Below are positions 1 to 6,372 of a stretch of DNA of 6,618 bases, one piece after another. How positions within the stretch are numbered: the stretch's first letter is position 1; the number at the start of each line of letters is the position of its first letter. Under the pieces are notes generated by a model, which was given only the letters and a program-made list of their open reading frames with translations, searched no databases and was not told the DNA's origin. The position numbers and the translations under genes are program-made. Source of the stretch: Deltaproteobacteria bacterium (GTDB lineage Bacteria; Chloroflexota; Dehalococcoidia; Dehalococcoidales; BS750m-G39); contig JABMRW010000030.1 of assembly GCA_013202445.1 (NCBI GenBank), positions 1 through 6,618 of the forward strand, given 5' to 3'.

Positions 1-797
1 CAGGAGGGGCAGCTGACCAGCACCGGGCCGTGCTGGCGCAGATTGAGGCTTTTTAGAATTTCGTAGCCGGCGATGACCTCCTCCCGGGGGTGGGCGGTAA
101 GCGAAACCCGTATGGTATCGCCGATGCCCAGATACAGCAGGGTGCTGATGCCCACCGTGCTGCGGATAATGCCGGTGCGGGGGGGGCCGGCTTCGGTAAT
201 GCCGATGTGCAGGGGGTAGGGTATCTTTTGGGCAATATTCTGGTAGGCCTCGATGGTGGTGGGCACGTCAAAGGCCTTGAGAGAGACCTTAATCAGGTTA
301 AAATCTAAGCTTTCCAGCAGTTTTACCTGCTCCAGCGCCGCCGCTACCATCTGCCCGGCGATAGAGAGCTTGGGGTTTTTGGGGGTGGGCAGGCTGCCGG
401 CGTTTACCCCGATGCGGATGGGGACGCCCCTTTCTCTGGCGGCGGAGGCTACTTTTTTAATCTTCTCCGGTTCTCCGATATTGCCCGGGTTCAGGCGCAG
501 GCCGTCGGCGCCGGCCACCAGCGCCATCAGGGCCAGGCGGTAGTCGAAGTGAATATCGGCGATTATGGGTATGGTAACGCCCTTTTTGATGGGTGATATC
601 GCCTCGGCGGCTTCCATATCGGGCACGGCTACCCGAACCAGCTCGCAGCCGCAGTCCTCAAGCTCCTTTATCTGGTCAATGGTTGCCCGGACGTTGCGGG
701 TATCGGTCTTGGTCATGGACTGCACCACGATAGGGGCGTCACCGCCGACGGTCACCCCGCCGATTTGAATCGGTTTAGACATTCTTCGTGGTTTCAT
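1..797 (-). CDS. ispG: 4-hydroxy-3-methylbut-2-enyl diphosphate synthase IspG, N-terminal part (3' end outside window)
   Basis: IspG (GcpE) reductively opens MEcPP to HMBPP using a [4Fe-4S] cluster, the step before IspH in the MEP pathway. The 265 complete codons seen cover the TIM-barrel domain: QSMTKTDT at 26-33, ADIHFDYRLAL at 80-90, RLNPGNIG at 101-108, PIRIGVNAGSL at 126-136, HIGITEAG at 197-204 and GIGDTIRVSLT at 224-234. The window ends inside the first cluster-binding motif: Cys263-Pro-Ser and then TG-, consistent with CPxC. The rest of the iron-sulfur domain is missing because of the window edge, not a mutation. The start at 797 makes an ATGA overlap with rseP and gives an N-terminus with RRMSKPIQIGGV, which resembles the conserved RRxS...I..G start of the family; the ATG at 782 would remove the two arginines. 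The frame was read through with no stops. Confidence 0.97.
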   Translation of the reverse strand, partial: MKPRRMSKPIQIGGVTVGGDAPIVVQSMTKTDTRNVRATIDQIKELEDCGCELVRVAVPDMEAAEAISPIKKGVTIPIIADIHFDYRLALMALVAGADGLRLNPGNIGEPEKIKKVASAARERGVPIRIGVNAGSLPTPKNPKLSIAGQMVAAALEQVKLLESLDFNLIKVSLKAFDVPTTIEAYQNIAQKIPYPLHIGITEAGPPRTGIIRSTVGISTLLYLGIGDTIRVSLTAHPREEVIAGYEILKSLNLRQHGPVLVSCPS

Positions 798-1858
798 GGT
801 ATCAAGCTCTCCCCGGCTATGATGCGGATAATATCCTGGTAGGTAAGGGCTATCATGGCGGCTATCAGCAGGGCGAAGCCGATGGCATGCACCAGCCCTT
901 CTGTCTTGGGAGAAATGCGCTTGCCCCTCCGTACCCACCCCAGGAGGACAAACACTATTCTGCCCCCGTCCAGGGCGGGGAGGGGGAGAATATTGACCAG
1001 TGCCAGATTTATGCTGATAAAGCCGGCGAATCGCAGAAGCGGGCTAAGCCCGGCTTTAGCTACCTCTCCCGTCATCTGGGCGATGCCCACCGGACCGGTT
1101 ACCTGAACGGGGGTAGCCCCGATAAACCACTTCAATATCTCGTTCTTGAAGATGACAAAGGTCTCTATACATTCACTGACGCCCATGGGTATCGCTTCCC
1201 AGAAGGGGTAGCTCTGGCGGACAATAACCGCATCCGGCATGCTGAGGGCAACCCCCATCGCCCCCTCGCCCGGCGGGGGCTTCCACCGGGGTATCAGCCG
1301 CACTTCTTCTATCGCGGCGTCGCTGTGCCTGACCGCCAGGTTGACCTCTTTGCCCAAATTGAGATGGGTAAAGATTTGCAGGTCGCCGATACTATTCACC
1401 GGCTCATCATTCAGGCTGAGGATAATATCTCCAACCTCAATGCCGGCTGCCGCCGCCGGTGAATTTGGGACGACCTCCGCCACCACCACATCGCCGGTGA
1501 CCACATTGTGGGGGACCATAAAGGCGATGGAAAACAGCAGTATGGGCAATAAGACATTCATTATTGAGCCGGCGCTGAGCACTATCACCCTGGCGCCGAC
1601 GCTCTTGCTGGCCAAACTCCTGGGCACGTCGGGGTCTTCCTCGCCGGCCATCTTGGTAAAGCCGCCCAGCGGTACGGCGTTGAGTGAGTATGTCGTTTCC
1701 CCCCTTTTTATCCCGATTAAGCGGGGAGGGAAGCCCAGGCCGAACTCGTCCACCCTTACGCCGAAGGCTTTGGCCGTGGCGAAGTGCCCCAGCTCGTGGG
1801 CGAGGATGAGCACCGCCAGAATGCCCAGAAAAATCAGTATGGTGATTATCATGCTCAC
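794..1858 (-). CDS. rseP: RseP/RasP-family site-2 zinc metalloprotease
   Basis: It is a membrane-embedded protease of the S2P family (peptidase M50) that cuts transmembrane segments, classically anti-sigma factors after a first cut, and clears signal-peptide remnants in some bacteria. The 354 aa contain, in order, a first membrane helix with the zinc-binding LAHELGHF (His21, Glu22, His25), the conserved AGSIMN at 96-101 in a second membrane helix, a single PDZ domain at about 120-190, GPVGIAQ at 255-261, and the third zinc ligand in NILPLPALDGGR (Asp297) within the next helix, followed by a final hydrophobic segment at about 322-340. E. coli RseP has two PDZ domains; one is usual in Gram-positive and Chloroflexota members. 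The start taken is GTG at 1858, which forms a GTGA overlap with dxr; ATG at 1852 (codon 3) is an alternative, and neither has a strong ribosome binding site. No anti-sigma gene is nearby, so its substrate is unknown. Confidence 0.96.
   Translation of the reverse strand: MSMIITILIFLGILAVLILAHELGHFATAKAFGVRVDEFGLGFPPRLIGIKRGETTYSLNAVPLGGFTKMAGEEDPDVPRSLASKSVGARVIVLSAGSIMNVLLPILLFSIAFMVPHNVVTGDVVVAEVVPNSPAAAAGIEVGDIILSLNDEPVNSIGDLQIFTHLNLGKEVNLAVRHSDAAIEEVRLIPRWKPPPGEGAMGVALSMPDAVIVRQSYPFWEAIPMGVSECIETFVIFKNEILKWFIGATPVQVTGPVGIAQMTGEVAKAGLSPLLRFAGFISINLALVNILPLPALDGGRIVFVLLGWVRRGKRISPKTEGLVHAIGFALLIAAMIALTYQDIIRIIAGESLIP
809..814 (-). promoter_or_regulatory. Probable Shine-Dalgarno sequence of ispG
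   Basis: The minus strand reads GGGGAG, 11 nt before the ATG at 797 and inside the last codons of rseP. The spacing is slightly long. It supports the ATG at 797; the in-frame ATG at 782 has no comparable site at a usable distance. Confidence 0.5.
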
Positions 1859-2988
1859 CGGTTATCACCGACCATCTCTTTAACCTTTTCTCTGGCTTTA
1901 GTGTCAGCCGCCAGAATTTCCTCCAGGGTGGGGTGGGCTATGGATTTGTGTTCCTCTACCGCCTGCCCCACCAGCCGGGCGATATCGGTGAATTTAATGT
2001 CTTTGGATAAGAAGAGTTCAACGGCGGTTTCATCGGCGGCGCAGAGCACCGCCGGATAGGTTCCGCCCTTCTTACCCGCCTCTATAGCCAGCCTGAGGCA
2101 GGGGAAGCTGTCAAAATCGGGAGGCTCAAAGTTAAGCTCTTTGATGTTGTCCCAGTCGAGCCGGGGGAGCCGGGGGTTTTCCAGGCGCTCCGGGTAGGTG
2201 AGGGCGTACTGGATGGGCAGGCGCATATCGGGCTGACCCAGCTGGGCTTTTACCGAGCCGTCGGCAAACTCAACCATGGAGTGAATGATGCTCTGGGGGT
2301 GGACTAGAATCCTGATATTATCGAAGGCCATGTCAAAGAGCCAGCGGGCTTCGATTACCTCCAGCCCCTTGTTCATCAGCGTTGCCGAGTCGATGGTGAC
2401 CTTCTGCCCCATCCGCCATGAGGGGTGTTTAAGTGCCTGCTCCGGGGTAACCTGGGTCAGTTGGGGTATGGAATAGTGGAGGAAGGGCCCCCCTGAGGCG
2501 GTGAGGATAATCCGTGCCGCCTTTTGCTTTTCACCCTCCAGGCACTGCCATATGGCGCTGTGCTCGCTGTCCACGGGTCTGATTTGCGCCCCGCTTAGCT
2601 TTGCCTCGCGGGTGATAATCTCTCCGGCCATGACCAGCGATTCTTTATTGGCCAGGGCAACCTGCTTGCCGGCTTTTACCGCCGCCAGTGTCGGCTTTAG
2701 CCCCCACTTGCCCGAGGTGGCCATAACCACGATGTCTACCTCGGGGTGGCCGGCCATCTCTTCCAGCGATAGAAACTCGTGTTTAGCACTGGTGGAGGGG
2801 GTGTTATCCTGCGAGTGGACGAACCTGGGCTGGAACTGGTTGATTTGCTCGGCTAGTAAACCTGTGTTACGGCCGGTGGCCAGCCCGATGACGCTAAAGC
2901 GGTGGGGCAGGGCGCCGATTACTTCCAGTGTCTGGCGGCCTATAGAACCGGTTGAACCGAGGACGGCTACCTGCTTTATATTGCCCAT
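1855..2988 (-). CDS. dxr: 1-deoxy-D-xylulose 5-phosphate reductoisomerase
   Basis: Dxr rearranges and reduces DXP to 2-C-methyl-D-erythritol 4-phosphate with NADPH, the first committed step of the MEP isoprenoid pathway and the target of fosmidomycin. The 377 aa are close to the family norm. The N-terminal NADPH site is VAVLGSTGSIGRQTLEV at 7-23. LANKESLVMAGE at 112-123 carries the conserved Lys. The metal and substrate residues are Asp140, Ser141 and Glu142 in PVDSEHSAIW, Ser165 in TASGGPF, His188 in KHPSWRMG, and Asn206, Lys207 and Glu210 in DSATLMNKGLEVIEA. The flexible active-site lid region (Trp191, Met193) is present. The C-terminal helical domain ends at the TGA. The ATG at 2988 lies within the end of cdsA (13-nt overlap) and no Shine-Dalgarno is visible before it. 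The stop overlaps the rseP start as GTGA. Confidence 0.98.
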   Translation of the reverse strand: MGNIKQVAVLGSTGSIGRQTLEVIGALPHRFSVIGLATGRNTGLLAEQINQFQPRFVHSQDNTPSTSAKHEFLSLEEMAGHPEVDIVVMATSGKWGLKPTLAAVKAGKQVALANKESLVMAGEIITREAKLSGAQIRPVDSEHSAIWQCLEGEKQKAARIILTASGGPFLHYSIPQLTQVTPEQALKHPSWRMGQKVTIDSATLMNKGLEVIEARWLFDMAFDNIRILVHPQSIIHSMVEFADGSVKAQLGQPDMRLPIQYALTYPERLENPRLPRLDWDNIKELNFEPPDFDSFPCLRLAIEAGKKGGTYPAVLCAADETAVELFLSKDIKFTDIARLVGQAVEEHKSIAHPTLEEILAADTKAREKVKEMVGDNR

Positions 2989-3785
2989 ATAACGTAATAG
3001 TATACTACCACTCCGGCAAAGACAACGCTGTCTATCCTGTCCAGGGCGCCGCCGTGGCCGGGAAGCAGTCTGCCTGAGTCTTTTACCCCCATATTGCGCT
3101 TGAGCAGGGATTCGACGAGGTCGCCAAGCTGGCCGAAGACGCTGATAAGTAAGCCGAGGAGTATTGCCTGCCCGTAGCCGAGGGGCAGGCTGAGCGGCGA
3201 GGGTATAATAAACAGCAGGCTGATTATAACAGCTCCCAGAATACCGGCTATGGTTCCTTCCCAGGTCTTGCCGGGGCTGATATTGGGGGCCAGTTTGTGG
3301 CGTCCCAGCGCCCGGCCGGTGAAGTAGGCGGCGGTGTCCGAGCCGAAGTTGGCCAGCAAAGCCAGGAATACCCAGTTGCGGCCGTCATCCAGGCCCCTGA
3401 GGGCTACCAGGTGGCTCAGCAGCCAGCCGATATAGACAATGCCGACTATGGTCCACGCCCAGCCTAAAAAAGCCCCTTCCTTCTGCGGGCGCACCAGGAG
3501 CCAGATGAGGGAGAATACCACGGCCGAGGTCAGGAGCAGCGGCAGGGTGGGGGCATAGGGGCAGTGGGGGCTTAAGATAAAGAGCAGCGTCCAGACAAGC
3601 CCGAAGTAGATGAGCGGCGGCACCTTTCCGGCCACTATTTTATAGAATTCATAGACCGCCAGCAGTCCCCAGATAGCTACCAGGATGGTGAACCAGGGGA
3701 AAAAATAGTCCGGTCTTGAAAACCAGACGGCGGTGATTAAGAGGGGAATACCCCACAGCCCGGTGATAACCCTTTGCTTTAACAT
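2976..3785 (-). CDS. cdsA: Phosphatidate cytidylyltransferase (CDP-diacylglycerol synthase)
   Basis: This integral membrane enzyme converts phosphatidic acid and CTP into CDP-diacylglycerol, the precursor of bacterial phospholipids. The 269-aa protein shows about eight hydrophobic segments. The family signature lies near the C-terminus at 226-252: SLLKRNMGVKDSGR followed by LPGHGGALDRID, with Lys235, Asp236, His244, Asp249 and Asp252 present. Upstream conserved parts are SDTAAYFTGRALGRHKLAP at 149-167, with Asp150, and SPGKTWEG at 170-177. The ATG at 3785 lies 7 nt after the uppS stop. A GGCGGG run in the uppS tail is a weak and distant ribosome binding site, so coupling is likely. Its TAA stop falls inside dxr, giving a 13-nt overlap. 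Its place between uppS and dxr fits the envelope-lipid half of the operon. Confidence 0.97.
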   Translation of the reverse strand: MLKQRVITGLWGIPLLITAVWFSRPDYFFPWFTILVAIWGLLAVYEFYKIVAGKVPPLIYFGLVWTLLFILSPHCPYAPTLPLLLTSAVVFSLIWLLVRPQKEGAFLGWAWTIVGIVYIGWLLSHLVALRGLDDGRNWVFLALLANFGSDTAAYFTGRALGRHKLAPNISPGKTWEGTIAGILGAVIISLLFIIPSPLSLPLGYGQAILLGLLISVFGQLGDLVESLLKRNMGVKDSGRLLPGHGGALDRIDSVVFAGVVVYYYVIWAI

Positions 3786-3792
3786 GCTTTAA

Positions 3793-4524
3793 TTACAACC
3801 CGCCGAAGCGCCTCTGCCTCTGGCTGTAGGCCAGCAGTGCCTGGTCAATCTCTTTCTTATCAAAGTCGGGCCACAGAACATCAGTGAAGTAGTATTCGCT
3901 GTAGGCCGCCTGCCAGATGAGAAAGTTGCTGGTGCGGAGTTCACCGCCGGTGCGGATGACCAGGTCTACTTCGGGTAAATCAGCGGTGTAGAGGTAGCGG
4001 CTGAACAATTTTTCATCAATTTTTTCCGCCGGTATGCCTTCGGCGATAAGGCGGCGGACGGCGTCGACAATCTCGGTGCGTCCTCCATAGTTAAAGGCAA
4101 AGCTAAAATTCAGCCCGGTGTTGTTTTTGGTCAGGTCTACAATTTTGTTTATGGCTGCCTGTAGATTCCGGGGGAGCCGCTCGGGTTGTCCCAGGTGGCG
4201 AAGTCTGACCCCCCGGCGGTGAAGTTTGAGGGCCTCCTCGTCTATTACCTCTCGCAACAATTCGAGCAGGCCGTCAATCTCCTCTTCCGGGCGGTTCCAG
4301 TTTTCCGTGGAAAAACCGTAGAGGGTGAGGTACTTCACCTTGAGGTGGCTGAAATACTCGATTGCCGAGTACATATTCTCCACCCCCGCCTGGTGCCCCT
4401 CGAACCGGGGCAGGTTGCGTTGTTTTGCCCACCGGCCGTTGCCGTCCATAATAATGGCGACGTGTTGGGGCAGGTGAGTAAGTTTTTTCTTCATCGGCGG
4501 GGTAGCTGTCATTCTGCCACTCAT
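3793..4524 (-). CDS. uppS: Undecaprenyl diphosphate synthase (cis-prenyltransferase)
   Basis: It adds IPP units in cis to farnesyl diphosphate to make the C55 undecaprenyl diphosphate carrier used for peptidoglycan and other envelope polymers. The 243 aa are typical of the family. Motifs in order: HVAIIMDGNGRWAK at 21-34, with catalytic Asp27; GHQAG at 43-47; FSTENWNRP at 71-79; FNYGGRTEIV at 144-153; and DLVIRTGGE at 187-195 leading to SNFLIWQAAYSEYYF with the Mg-binding Glu210. The reading starts at the ATG at 4524. In-frame ATGs at codons 5 (4512) and 11 (4494) are also possible because none has a good Shine-Dalgarno. The first 15 or so residues are not conserved and do not help. cdsA follows after 7 nt. 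Two downstream genes, dxr and ispG, help make its IPP substrate. A cis-prenyltransferase of another chain length cannot be excluded from motifs alone. Confidence 0.96.
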   Translation of the reverse strand: MSGRMTATPPMKKKLTHLPQHVAIIMDGNGRWAKQRNLPRFEGHQAGVENMYSAIEYFSHLKVKYLTLYGFSTENWNRPEEEIDGLLELLREVIDEEALKLHRRGVRLRHLGQPERLPRNLQAAINKIVDLTKNNTGLNFSFAFNYGGRTEIVDAVRRLIAEGIPAEKIDEKLFSRYLYTADLPEVDLVIRTGGELRTSNFLIWQAAYSEYYFTDVLWPDFDKKEIDQALLAYSQRQRRFGGL

Positions 4525-4572
4525 ACTAGCTGAATAATTGGGGTAGAGCCAATAGCCCCTGGCATCAGCCGG
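4525..4572. other. frr-uppS intergenic gap, the longest in the window
   Basis: This 48-base stretch separates the frr TAG from the uppS ATG. It has no clear Shine-Dalgarno at the proper distance from uppS and no promoter-like -10/-35 pair that I can defend. It could form one of two mutually exclusive weak hairpins: a 5-bp ATTGG/CCAAT stem with a 7-nt loop (4537-4553), or a 4-bp GGGG/CCCC stem (4540-4559). Neither is followed by a U tract, so I do not call a terminator. Read in the frr frame it contains 16 sense codons and no stop. Confidence 0.6.
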
Positions 4573-5130
4573 CTAGACCTCCATGAGTTCGGCTTCTTTA
4601 TTCCGGGCTATCTGCTCGATTTCGGCGATGAAGCTGTCGGTAAGCTTCTGCAGCTGCTCCAGGGCGCGCTTATGCTCGTCCTGTGATATCTCCTTGTTTT
4701 TCTCCATCTCCTTTAACTCACCCATCGCCTCATGCCGGAGGTTGCGTACGGCTATCTTCCTCTCCTCCTCCCTCTTGCGCACTATCCTGGTCAGCTCCTG
4801 CCGCCGCTCTTCGCTTAAAGGGGGCAGGTTCAACCGAAGTAAATTGCCGCTGGAGACCGGATTTAGCCCCAGGTCAGACTTGAGGATTGCCTTCTCTATG
4901 CTGGGTATGATGTTCCGGTCCCACGGCTGGATGACGATGAGACTGGCTTCGGGGGCGGAGATAGAGGCGATCTGGTTGAGGGGGGTGGGAACGCCGGCAT
5001 AGTCTACCTTGATGTGTTCAATTAAGGCTGGCGAGGCGTGCCCGGTGCGGATGCTGGCCAGCTCTAGCTTCAAGCCCTCGGCTGAGGCTTTCATCTTTTC
5101 CTCAATATTCCATAGAGCTTGATTGACCAT
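4573..5130 (-). CDS. frr: Ribosome recycling factor
   Basis: RRF works with EF-G after termination to split the 70S ribosome from mRNA. The 185 aa match the E. coli length (185) and align end to end without gaps. The N-terminal part of the three-helix bundle carries IRTGHASPALI at 27-37. The small beta/alpha domain contains KSDLGLNPVSSG at 84-95 and LPPLSEERR at 102-110. The long C-terminal helices include RKIAVRNLRHEA at 124-135 and end in NKEAELMEV. One visible change from E. coli is His31 in place of Arg31 of the RTGRA motif. It starts 1 nt after the pyrH stop. The stop is TAG, and the next gene, uppS, lies 48 nt downstream in the same reading frame. Confidence 0.98.
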   Translation of the reverse strand: MVNQALWNIEEKMKASAEGLKLELASIRTGHASPALIEHIKVDYAGVPTPLNQIASISAPEASLIVIQPWDRNIIPSIEKAILKSDLGLNPVSSGNLLRLNLPPLSEERRQELTRIVRKREEERKIAVRNLRHEAMGELKEMEKNKEISQDEHKRALEQLQKLTDSFIAEIEQIARNKEAELMEV

Positions 5131-5131
5131 G

Positions 5132-5866
5132 TTACTTTCCGCTGTTGACCAGGGTGCCTATCTTTTCACCGGATACAGCCCGTTCCAAGCTTTGGGGGGT
5201 CTGGAGGTCAAAAACAATTATCGGCAGCTTGTTTTCCAGGCAGAGGGAGAGGGCGGTGGCGTCCATTACCTCCAGACGCATATTGAGTACTTCAAGATGG
5301 CTGAGTTTGTCAAACTTCTTGGCACTGTGGTCTTTGATGGGGTCAGCGCTGTAGATGCCATCGACATTATGCTTGGTCATAAGCAGTACCTCAGCCTCAA
5401 TCTCTATGGCCCGCAGTGCTGAGGCGGTATCAGTGGTCATGTAGGGGTTGCCGGTGCCACCGGCGAAGATAACAACCCTGCCTTTCTCCAGGTGGCGAAT
5501 AGCGCGGCGCCGGATATAGGGTTCGGCTACCTCCTGAATGCCTATGGCTGACTGAGTTCTGGTGGTTACGCTTTCTCTCTCCAGAGCATCCTGGAGAGCC
5601 AGGGCGTTTATTACCGTGGCCAGCATCCCGGCATAGTCGGCGGTGACCCGGTCCATGCCCTGCGCCTCCGCCTTGGCCCCGCGCCAGATGTTGCCGCCAC
5701 CAACCACAATGCCGACACCTACCCCCATTTCTATCACCTGCTTAATCTGCCTGGCTACCTTGGCCAGGGTAGCGGGATCAATGCCATAGGAGGCTCCGCC
5801 ACTGAAGGCTTCACCACTGAGTTTGAGCAGGACGCGCTTGTATTTGGCGGCGCTTATTTTTGCCAT
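5132..5866 (-). CDS. pyrH: UMP kinase (uridylate kinase)
   Basis: It phosphorylates UMP to UDP with ATP, the committed step toward UTP and CTP, and belongs to the amino-acid-kinase superfamily rather than the eukaryotic-type nucleotide kinases. The 244-aa length is normal for bacterial PyrH. Motifs in order are LLKLSGEA near 13-20 (phosphate binding), GGGNIWRG at 56-63, DYAGMLAT at 77-84 (UMP site, with Asp77), GGTGNPYMTTDTAS at 136-149, and KHNVDGIYSADP at 165-176 (ATP binding). The family is a cytoplasmic homohexamer, usually activated by GTP and inhibited by UTP. The ATG is fused to the tsf stop as TAATG, so pyrH translation is probably coupled to tsf. The frr start follows one base after the TAA stop. 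Linkage to translation genes is usual and ties nucleotide supply to growth. Confidence 0.98.
   Translation of the reverse strand: MAKISAAKYKRVLLKLSGEAFSGGASYGIDPATLAKVARQIKQVIEMGVGVGIVVGGGNIWRGAKAEAQGMDRVTADYAGMLATVINALALQDALERESVTTRTQSAIGIQEVAEPYIRRRAIRHLEKGRVVIFAGGTGNPYMTTDTASALRAIEIEAEVLLMTKHNVDGIYSADPIKDHSAKKFDKLSHLEVLNMRLEVMDATALSLCLENKLPIIVFDLQTPQSLERAVSGEKIGTLVNSGK
5135..5140 (-). promoter_or_regulatory. Shine-Dalgarno sequence of frr
   Basis: The minus strand reads GGAAAG within the last two sense codons of pyrH (Gly-Lys). The GGAA part lies 6 nt before the frr ATG. It is a moderate match. Together with the 1-nt gap between the genes it supports the frr start at 5130 and coupled reinitiation after pyrH. 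Confidence 0.6.
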
Positions 5867-6372
5867 TATCGTTCGCCCAGTTCGAATCGGATAAACCGGC
5901 CTACTTTGATATTTTCTCCTGTCCTGGCGATGATCTCGGTAATAATTTCCTTTATCGTCTTATCCGGTTCCTTGATATCGGCTTGAAGCAGCAGGCAGGC
6001 GTTTTGGGGTTCCTCCTCGGTTTCCGGCTTGTACTCCTCCTCGGTGATGAACTTTGGGTTCATGGCGGCTACCTGCATTGCCAGGTGGTGAGCCAGCTGC
6101 TTGAACTCGTCGGTGCGGGCGACAAAATCGGTCTCGCAGTTTAGCTCAACCATGGCGCCCACCCGACCGGCGGTGTGGATATAGGCTTCAACTAAGCCTT
6201 CAGCAGTCGGGCGCTCCGCCTTTTTAGCCGCCTTGAATAGACTCTGTTGCTTTAAAATCTCAAGCGCCTTTTTATTATCTCCATCACATTCCATAAGAGC
6301 CTTGCGGCACTGCATAATGCCAGCGCCTGACTGGTCTCTTAGCTCTTTTACCATGACGGCGGTGATTTTCAA
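5866..6372 (-). CDS. tsf: Translation elongation factor Ts, short form
   Basis: EF-Ts is the nucleotide exchange factor that releases GDP from EF-Tu in the cytoplasm. The protein is 168 aa. Residues 1-50 form the UBA-like N-terminal domain, with SGAGIMQCRKAL at about 15-26. The core carries the EF-Tu-contacting motif TDFVAR at 81-86 (Asp82 and Phe83 correspond to the key DF pair of E. coli). The C-terminal segment GENIKVGRFIRFELGE (152-167) matches the family end. Compared with the 283-aa E. coli protein, one half of the duplicated core and the coiled-coil insertion are missing, as in other compact EF-Ts proteins such as those of Thermus and, from memory, Dehalococcoides. The start is a TTG, chosen for its perfect Shine-Dalgarno and 4-nt overlap (TTGA) with rpsB. 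The TAA stop overlaps the pyrH ATG by one base (TAATG). The reading frame is intact, so the short length looks native. Confidence 0.96.
   Translation of the reverse strand: MKITAVMVKELRDQSGAGIMQCRKALMECDGDNKKALEILKQQSLFKAAKKAERPTAEGLVEAYIHTAGRVGAMVELNCETDFVARTDEFKQLAHHLAMQVAAMNPKFITEEEYKPETEEEPQNACLLLQADIKEPDKTIKEIITEIIARTGENIKVGRFIRFELGER

Noticed and set aside
780..782. ATG at 782 as the ispG start
   Set aside because: It would drop the conserved RR of the RRxS N-terminus and lose the ATGA overlap with rseP. The ATG at 797 has the better upstream GGGGAG.
788..1462. Long plus-strand open frame (224 codons) opposite rseP
   Set aside because: It lies wholly antisense to a gene with full S2P motifs. 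Its translation shows no recognisable domain and a composition expected from reverse reading of GC-rich codons.
1239..1883. Second long plus-strand open frame (214 codons) opposite rseP and the dxr end
   Set aside because: It is another antisense shadow, it overlaps the previous one in a different frame, and it has no motif or ribosome binding site.
2501..2992. Plus-strand open frame opposite dxr
   Set aside because: It is the mirror of the Dxr N-terminal coding sequence, whose NADPH and metal motifs are intact on the minus strand.
4537..4559. Possible terminator or attenuator hairpin between frr and uppS
   Set aside because: Only 4-5 bp stems can be drawn, the two alternatives exclude each other, and no U tract follows.
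4583..5002. Plus-strand Ser/Arg-rich open frame opposite frr
   Set aside because: The Ser/Arg richness is what antisense reading of the Glu/Lys/Leu-rich RRF helices gives. There is no independent support.
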